64,000 nt of DNA from Cranoglanis bouderius. Taxonomy: Eukaryota > Chordata > Actinopteri > Siluriformes > Cranoglanididae. The stretch is from the NCBI GenBank assembly GCA_023630585.1, contig CM042535.1, positions 30,754,899-30,818,898 of the forward strand, written 5' to 3'. The notes under the pieces are model-generated. The model was not told the DNA's origin. It saw nothing but the letters and a program-made list of their open reading frames with translations, and ran no database searches. How positions within the stretch are numbered: position 1 is the stretch's first letter; every line of letters begins with the position of its first letter. A program made the translations under genes and the position numbers. Shown here one piece after another: positions 59,500 to 64,000 of the stretch.

Positions 59500-61071
59500 C
59501 AGCCGTGGCCAAAAGTTTTGAGAATGACACAAATATTAATTTTCACAAAGTCTGCTGCTTCAGTGTTTTTAGATCTTTTTGTCAGATGTTACTAACTGTT
59601 ACTGAAGTATAATCACAAGCATTTCATAAGTGTCAATGGCTTTTATTGACAATTACATGAAGTTTATGCAAAGAGTCAATATTTGCAGTGTTGACCCTTC
59701 TTTTTCAAGACCTCTGCAATTCACCCTGGCATGCTGTCAATCAACTTCTGGGCCACATCCTGACTGATGGCAGCCCATTCTTGCATAATCAATGCTTGGA
59801 GTTTGTCAGAGTTTGTGGGTTTTTTGTTTGTCCACCCGCCTCTTGAGGATTGACCACAAATTCTCAATGGGATTAAGGTCTGGGGAGTTTCCTGGCCATG
59901 GACCTAAAATGTCAATGTTTTGTTCCCCGAGCCACTTCGTTATCACTTTTGCCTTGTGGCAAGGTGCCCCCTTTTTCATGCTGGAAAAGACATTGTTCGT
60001 CACCAAACTGTTCTTGGATGGTTGGGAGAAGTTGCTCTCTGAGGATGTTTTTGTACCATTCTTTAATCATGGCTGTGCTCTTAGGCAAAATTGTGCATGA
60101 GCCCACTCCCTTGGCTGAGAATCAACCCCACACATGAGTGGTCTCAGGATGCTTTACTGTTGGCATGACACAGGACTGATGGTAGCGCTCACCTTTTCTT
60201 CTCCGGACAAGCTTTTTTCCAGATACCCCAAACAATCGGAAAGGGGATTCATCAGAGAAAATGACATTGCCCCAGTCCTCAGCAGTCCAATCCCTGTACT
60301 TTTTGCAGAATAGCAGTCTGTCCCTGATGTTTTTCCTGGAGAGAAGTGGCTTCTTTGCTGCCCTTCTTGACACCAGGCCATCCTCCAAAAGTCTTCGCCT
60401 TAATGTGCGTGCAGACACACTCACACCTGCCTGCTGCCATTCCTGAGCAAGCTCTGCACTGGTGGTGCCCCGATCCCGCAGCTGAATCAACTTTAGGAGA
60501 GGGTCCTGGCACTTGCTGGACTTTCTTGGGCGCCCTGAAGCCTTCTTCACAACAGTTGAACCTCTCTCCTTGAAGGTCTTGATGATCCGATAAATGGTTG
60601 ATTTACGTGTAATCTTACTAGCAGCAATATCCTTGCCTGTGAATCCCTTTTTGTGCAAAGCAATGATGGCTGCACGTGTTTCCTTGCAGGTAACCATAGT
60701 TAACAGAGGAAGAACAATAATTTCAAGCACCACCCTCCTTTTAAAGCTTCCAGTCTGTTATTCTAACTCAGTCAGCATGACAGAGTGATCTCCAGCCTTG
60801 TCCTCATTAACACTCTCACCTGTATTTATGAGAGAATCACTGACATGATGTCAGCTGGTCGTTTTGTGGAAGGGCTGAAATGCAGTGGACATGTTTTTTT
60901 GGGATTAAGTTCATTTTCATGACAAAGAGGGACTTTGAAATTAATTGCAATTCATCTGATCACTCTTCATAACATTCTGGAGTATATGCAAATTGCCATC
61001 ATAAAAACTGAGGCAGCAGACTTTGTAAAAATTAATATTTGTGTCATTCTCAAAACTTTTGGCCATGGCTG
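59500..61071 (-). mobile_element. Tc1-like transposon, family I
   Basis: The termini CAGCCGTGGCCAAAAGTTTT and the inverse are flanked by TA at 59498-59499 and 61072-61073. It was inserted into an L1-like LINE. Confidence 0.92.
59676..60697 (-). pseudogene. Tc1-like transposase pseudogene (family I)
   Basis: The start at 60697 gives MVTCKETRAAIIALHKKGFT, then KITRKSTIYRIIKTFKERGS, KKASGRPRKSSKCQDPLL, VSVSARTLRRRLLEDGL and VIFSDESPFRLFG, which holds the first catalytic acid. A TGA follows HVWG near 60120, where WGW or WGC is usual. Past it frames shift: ILREQLLPTIQEQFGDEQCL, FQHEKGGTLPQGK (the second catalytic Asp is replaced by Glu) and PGNSPDLNPIENLWSILKRR in another frame. The first 190 residues are undamaged. 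Confidence 0.87.
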
Positions 61072-61770
61072 TACATACAACAGAATGTCATCTGCTTATA
61101 GTGACATTTTACTTAAAGTACATTTTGAATTATACCCTTATGCAAGGGTCAGAATGAATGGCTTGAGCAAGGGGTTTTAGATCAAAGGCAAGAAGCAGTG
61201 GGGATAATCGTCAGCCCTGCCTGGTGACTCGATGCAGCTGAAATTGAGGGAAAATCATCTTAATTGTGATTATTCTAGCACAATGGTTGTGGTAGAGAAT
61301 TCTTAATCATGATTCAAATCACTTACCAACCTCATATGTTCTCAAGACAGCAAAAAGATAGGGCCATTTAGGTTGGTCAAAAGCCTTCTCTGCATCAGGA
61401 GAAAGGGCAACGAGTTCATCCAAGCAGTCGTACTGAGAACAAATAATACTGATAAGGCATCTGAGGATTAAAGAAAGGATGCCTTTTTGGTACGAAGACT
61501 ATTTAGTCAGGATGGGCATGTTTGCCAATTAGAGAGTTAATTTTTTAATAGTATCTTTTGGTCACAGGTCAAAAGTGAGCTTGGCCTATAGCTCTTCACT
61601 TCTGCTGGATCTGTTCCTTTTTGGGAGGGTTACTGTTATGATGACTTCATTCAACGTTAGAAGCTTGTGTTTGCCTATGTGTACATTTTTAACAAATGAG
61701 GTGAGAGAACATCAAATTCCTTGTAAAATTCAATAGTACTGTTTTCAGGAATACTTCCACACTCTATCAC
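61072..61770 (-). mobile_element. L1/Tx1-like LINE remnant, upstream part
   Basis: On the minus strand, VALSPDAEKAFDQPKWPYLF, then AVLRTYEVG, is the first palm motif of an L1-type reverse transcriptase (about 61410-61330). Near 61105 the YADD box reads SL-stop-ADDILLY, with Tyr TAT changed to TAA. The Tc1 insertion falls a few codons later. Confidence 0.72.
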
Positions 61771-61854
61771 TTCATTACGATTGTCCCGAACCCTATTAGA
61801 GAGTCATAAAAGTGATAGTCATTATCCTATAATGACTGTTATAGTGTTGTTTTC

Positions 61855-63360
61855 AGAATCAGAATCAGAATAGCCTTTATTTCCAAGTACTGTGTTTACA
61901 TGTTCAAGGAATTTGTCTTGGTGTGTTGGTGCTTAACAAGAACAGTAAAATACAAGAAATACAATAATATTAATAAGATGAACAAGAGAGGACCTGTAAC
62001 CTATAAGCCTATAAGGCTATGAAAACTATGAGGATAAATATAAAATATAAACATTTAGGAAAATAAAAATAGAGACATTAACTGTGCATTAGTGCAAGAT
62101 GTGCAAAAATGGGCCAGTGCAAATGCTCACAGTTGTAGGTAAGAAGGTGCAGTATAGCAGTCTAGTGTACAACAATGTGGGGTTCTTCATTAATGTAATG
62201 TGTAATGTCCATGGAGGCGGATAAGAGATCATGGTGGGTCCTAAGTATAGTTAATGAGGCCATTTGCGGATGGGAAGAAACTGTTTTTGTGGCGTGAGGT
62301 TTTGGTCTTGATGGACTGCAGCCTCTTGCCGGACGGGAGAGCCTCAAAAAGTTTGTGTCCAGGGTCAGAGGGGTCAGCCACAATTTTAACTGCCCGCTTC
62401 AGGGTCCTGGAAGTGTACAGGTCATGAAGGGATGGCAGATTGCAGCCAATCACCTTCTCAGCAGAACGAATGACACGCTGCAGTCTGCCCTTGTCCTTGG
62501 CAGTTGCAGCAGCGTACCAGATGGTGATGGAGGAGGTGAGTATGGACTCAATGATGGAGGTGTAGAAGTGCACCATCACTGTCTTTGGTAGGTTGAACTT
62601 CTTCACCTGCCACAGGAAGTACATCCTCTGGAGCGCTTTTTTAATCAGAGAGCTGATGTTCAGTTCTCACTTGAAGTCCTGGGTGATGATGGATCCCAGG
62701 AAGCGAAAGGAGTCCACAGTATCAACTGGGGAGTCATACAGGATGATGGGGGCAGGTGGGGGCTGGGTTCTTCCTGAAGTCTATCACCATCTCCACTGTT
62801 TTCACAGCATTGAGCTCCAGGTTGTTCTGACTGCACCAGGTCCAGCTCCCCCTCAGAGATGAGCCCAATGAGGGTGGTGTCATCCACAAACTTCAGTAGT
62901 TTGACGGACTGGAGAAGCTGTTGGTGTAAAGGGAGAAGAGTAGAGGAGAAAGAACACAGCCTTGGGGGGGACCAGTACTGATGGTCTGGGAGTCAGAGAC
63001 ATGTTTTCCCAGTCTCACGTGCTGCCTCCTGTCAGACAGGAAGTCTATGATCCACCTGCAGGTGGAATCGGGCACACTCAGCTGGGAGAGCTTATACTGT
63101 AGCAGAGCCGGGATGATTGTGTTGAAAGCAGAGCTGAAATCTACAAACAGGATCCTGGCGTAGGTTCCTGAGGAGTCCAGGTGCTGGAGGATGAAGTGGA
63201 GGTCCATGTTTACTGTGTCATCTGTGGACCTGTTGGCTCTGTAGGCAAACTGCAGAGAGTTCAGGAGAGGGTCTGTGATGGATTTGAGGTGGGACAGCAT
63301 GAGGCGTTCAAAGGACTTCATTACCACAGATGTCAGAGCGACAGGTCTGACAGGTCTGAC
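61855..63360 (-). mobile_element. LINE (jockey/I-like), 5'-truncated, with GATTCT tail
   Basis: Minus-strand pieces in order are SFERLMLSHLKSITDPLLNS, LQFAYRANRSTDDTVNMDLH, ILFVDFSSAFNTIIPALLQY and TGPPQGCVLSPLLFSLYTNS. FVDDTTLIGLI follows after a shift, then YFLWQVKKFNLPKTVMVHFY and IRSAEKVIGCNLPSLHDLYT. The catalytic Asp pair is FVDD. The first part starts in the reverse transcriptase, so the endonuclease is missing. The 3' end is a GATTCTGATTCTG repeat at about 61854-61872, after an AATAAAGGC signal. Confidence 0.85.
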
Positions 63361-63570
63361 ATCTAATTTATCCTATATTACACTGTATATGTATCACTAA
63401 TACTGCTAAAACAAACAAACAAATAAACAAACAAACAGGTAAGCAAAAGACATTTTCTGCTTGTTTGTTCTTGATTTGTCCTCCACCGACACTAGGGGGC
63501 GCATATACGCCATAACTTTAGTAACAAATCACAAGTGGATCTGAAACACAGCGAGAAGAAGCAGCGCTCC
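63361..63570 (+). promoter_or_regulatory. Presumed promoter and 5' untranslated region of the right-edge gene
   Basis: An (ACAA)n run lies at 63411-63437. Then come GACACTAGGGGGCGCATA and CAGCGAGAAGAAGCAGCGC directly before the ATG. CACTAGGGGGCGC resembles a CTCF-type core. The function is inferred from position. Confidence 0.4.
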
Positions 63571-63573
63571 AAA

Positions 63574-63759
63574 ATGGCGATGGACGGTATGTCCACGTCT
63601 GCATTAGGACTACCATACCATCATGTTTCCGATTACTACACGAGGAAACTCGGTCCGAAGCCGGACGTGGTGCCTTCTGGTGTAACCGAGAGGAAAATCG
63701 GACCTGCAGATAAACCTGACATGGTTTCAGTGGACGTTATCAACTTCAAGGACTCGGGT
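63574..63759 (+). CDS. First coding exon of an unidentified gene
   Basis: The ATG at 63574 lies in CCAAAATGG, a good Kozak context. The exon gives MAMDGMSTSALGLPYHHVSD, then YYTRKLGPKPDVVPSGVTER and KPDMVSVDVINFKDSG. The codons are balanced and the peptide has no repeat-family likeness, so a host gene is likely. No signal peptide or membrane segment is seen. The donor is probably at G/GTTAGC (about 63759), in phase 1, a weak but acceptable site. Without splicing the frame stops at TAG a codon later. A second ATG at 63580 or 63589 could also serve. I do not recognise the product. Confidence 0.65.
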
Positions 63760-63764
63760 TAGCA

Positions 63765-64000
63765 TTTCCTATACCCGGCTAGTCTGTCTAAGGCTGAATC
63801 CCAAACGGCATCATAAATCCCTATATAGGGGCACTACATAGTGTGTATAATAACTGCCTTTACAACCTTGGTAGTGCACTTGGTGTCCAATAGGGAGCCA
63901 TTTGGGATTCGGCCTCAGGTATTTGGCTAATGTTTAGCCAATTTAAACTCTGTACAATGAGCATTATCTTGACAATAAACGTGTGAAAGTGTTAATAATC
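63765..64000. other. Probable intron 1 of the right-edge gene
   Basis: The phrases AATCCCAAACGGCATCATAA and GCCATTTGGGATTCGGCCTC are inverted versions of each other around TATAGGGGCACTACATAGTG, a repeat-like foldback common in fish introns. No coding sequence is seen. Confidence 0.45.

Overview
This window is nuclear DNA from a teleost fish. Three things point that way: two vertebrate genes with ordinary GT-AG introns, a tRNA-derived SINE whose tail is typical of fish, and a dense, nested layer of Tc1/mariner, hAT, LINE and LTR elements of kinds common in bony fish. An otophysan such as a catfish is plausible, but that is only a guess from the repeat mix. There is no bacterial, plasmid or CRISPR content.

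Host genes. (1) mpc1, mitochondrial pyruvate carrier subunit 1, lies on the minus strand at 2694-7801. Its coding exons can be followed by eye, and the frame only closes if a 4-nt microexon at 7090-7093 is included. (2) A SULT6B1-like cytosolic sulfotransferase lies on the plus strand at 30017-53310. It has seven coding exons over about 23 kb and all splice sites can be read. (3) The first coding exon of an unidentified gene starts at 63574 on the plus strand and runs toward the right edge.

Repeat layers. From 1 to 30 kb there are seven or more Tc1-like elements. One of them, at 3611-5087, keeps a complete 321-residue transposase frame and sits inside an older terminal-inverted-repeat element in an mpc1 intron. 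There are also a deleted mariner copy in the mpc1 3' region, hAT-like elements at about 8.1-10.4, 11.4-14.2 and 24.0-26.0 kb, solo LTRs with 5-bp target duplications at 15.3 and 25.4 kb, a 3.5-kb TA-flanked element at 18.6-22.2 kb, and a LINE 3' end at 23.0 kb.

The sulfotransferase introns (30-53 kb) hold a minus-strand LINE broken into two parts, a Harbinger-like fragment, a THAP-domain reading frame, a 5'-truncated RTE retrotransposon with a 14-bp target duplication, six further Tc1-like remnants, a full SINE, a decayed Ty3/gypsy element and another solo LTR. From 54 to 63.4 kb there are a long AT microsatellite, more Tc1 remnants, an L1/Tx1-like LINE cut by a Tc1 insertion, and a jockey/I-like LINE.

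How it fits together. The two named genes are a mitochondrial inner-membrane carrier and a cytosolic conjugating enzyme, and nothing in the sequence links their functions. Almost everything else is transposon history. Nesting and target duplications let many insertions be ordered in time. I found no convincing new defence or other multi-gene system. The best leads are the 4-nt microexon, a TIR element carrying a recognisable but unclassified N-terminal coding exon, a Tc1 MITE that contains an RTE 3' end, and the unidentified exon at the right edge.
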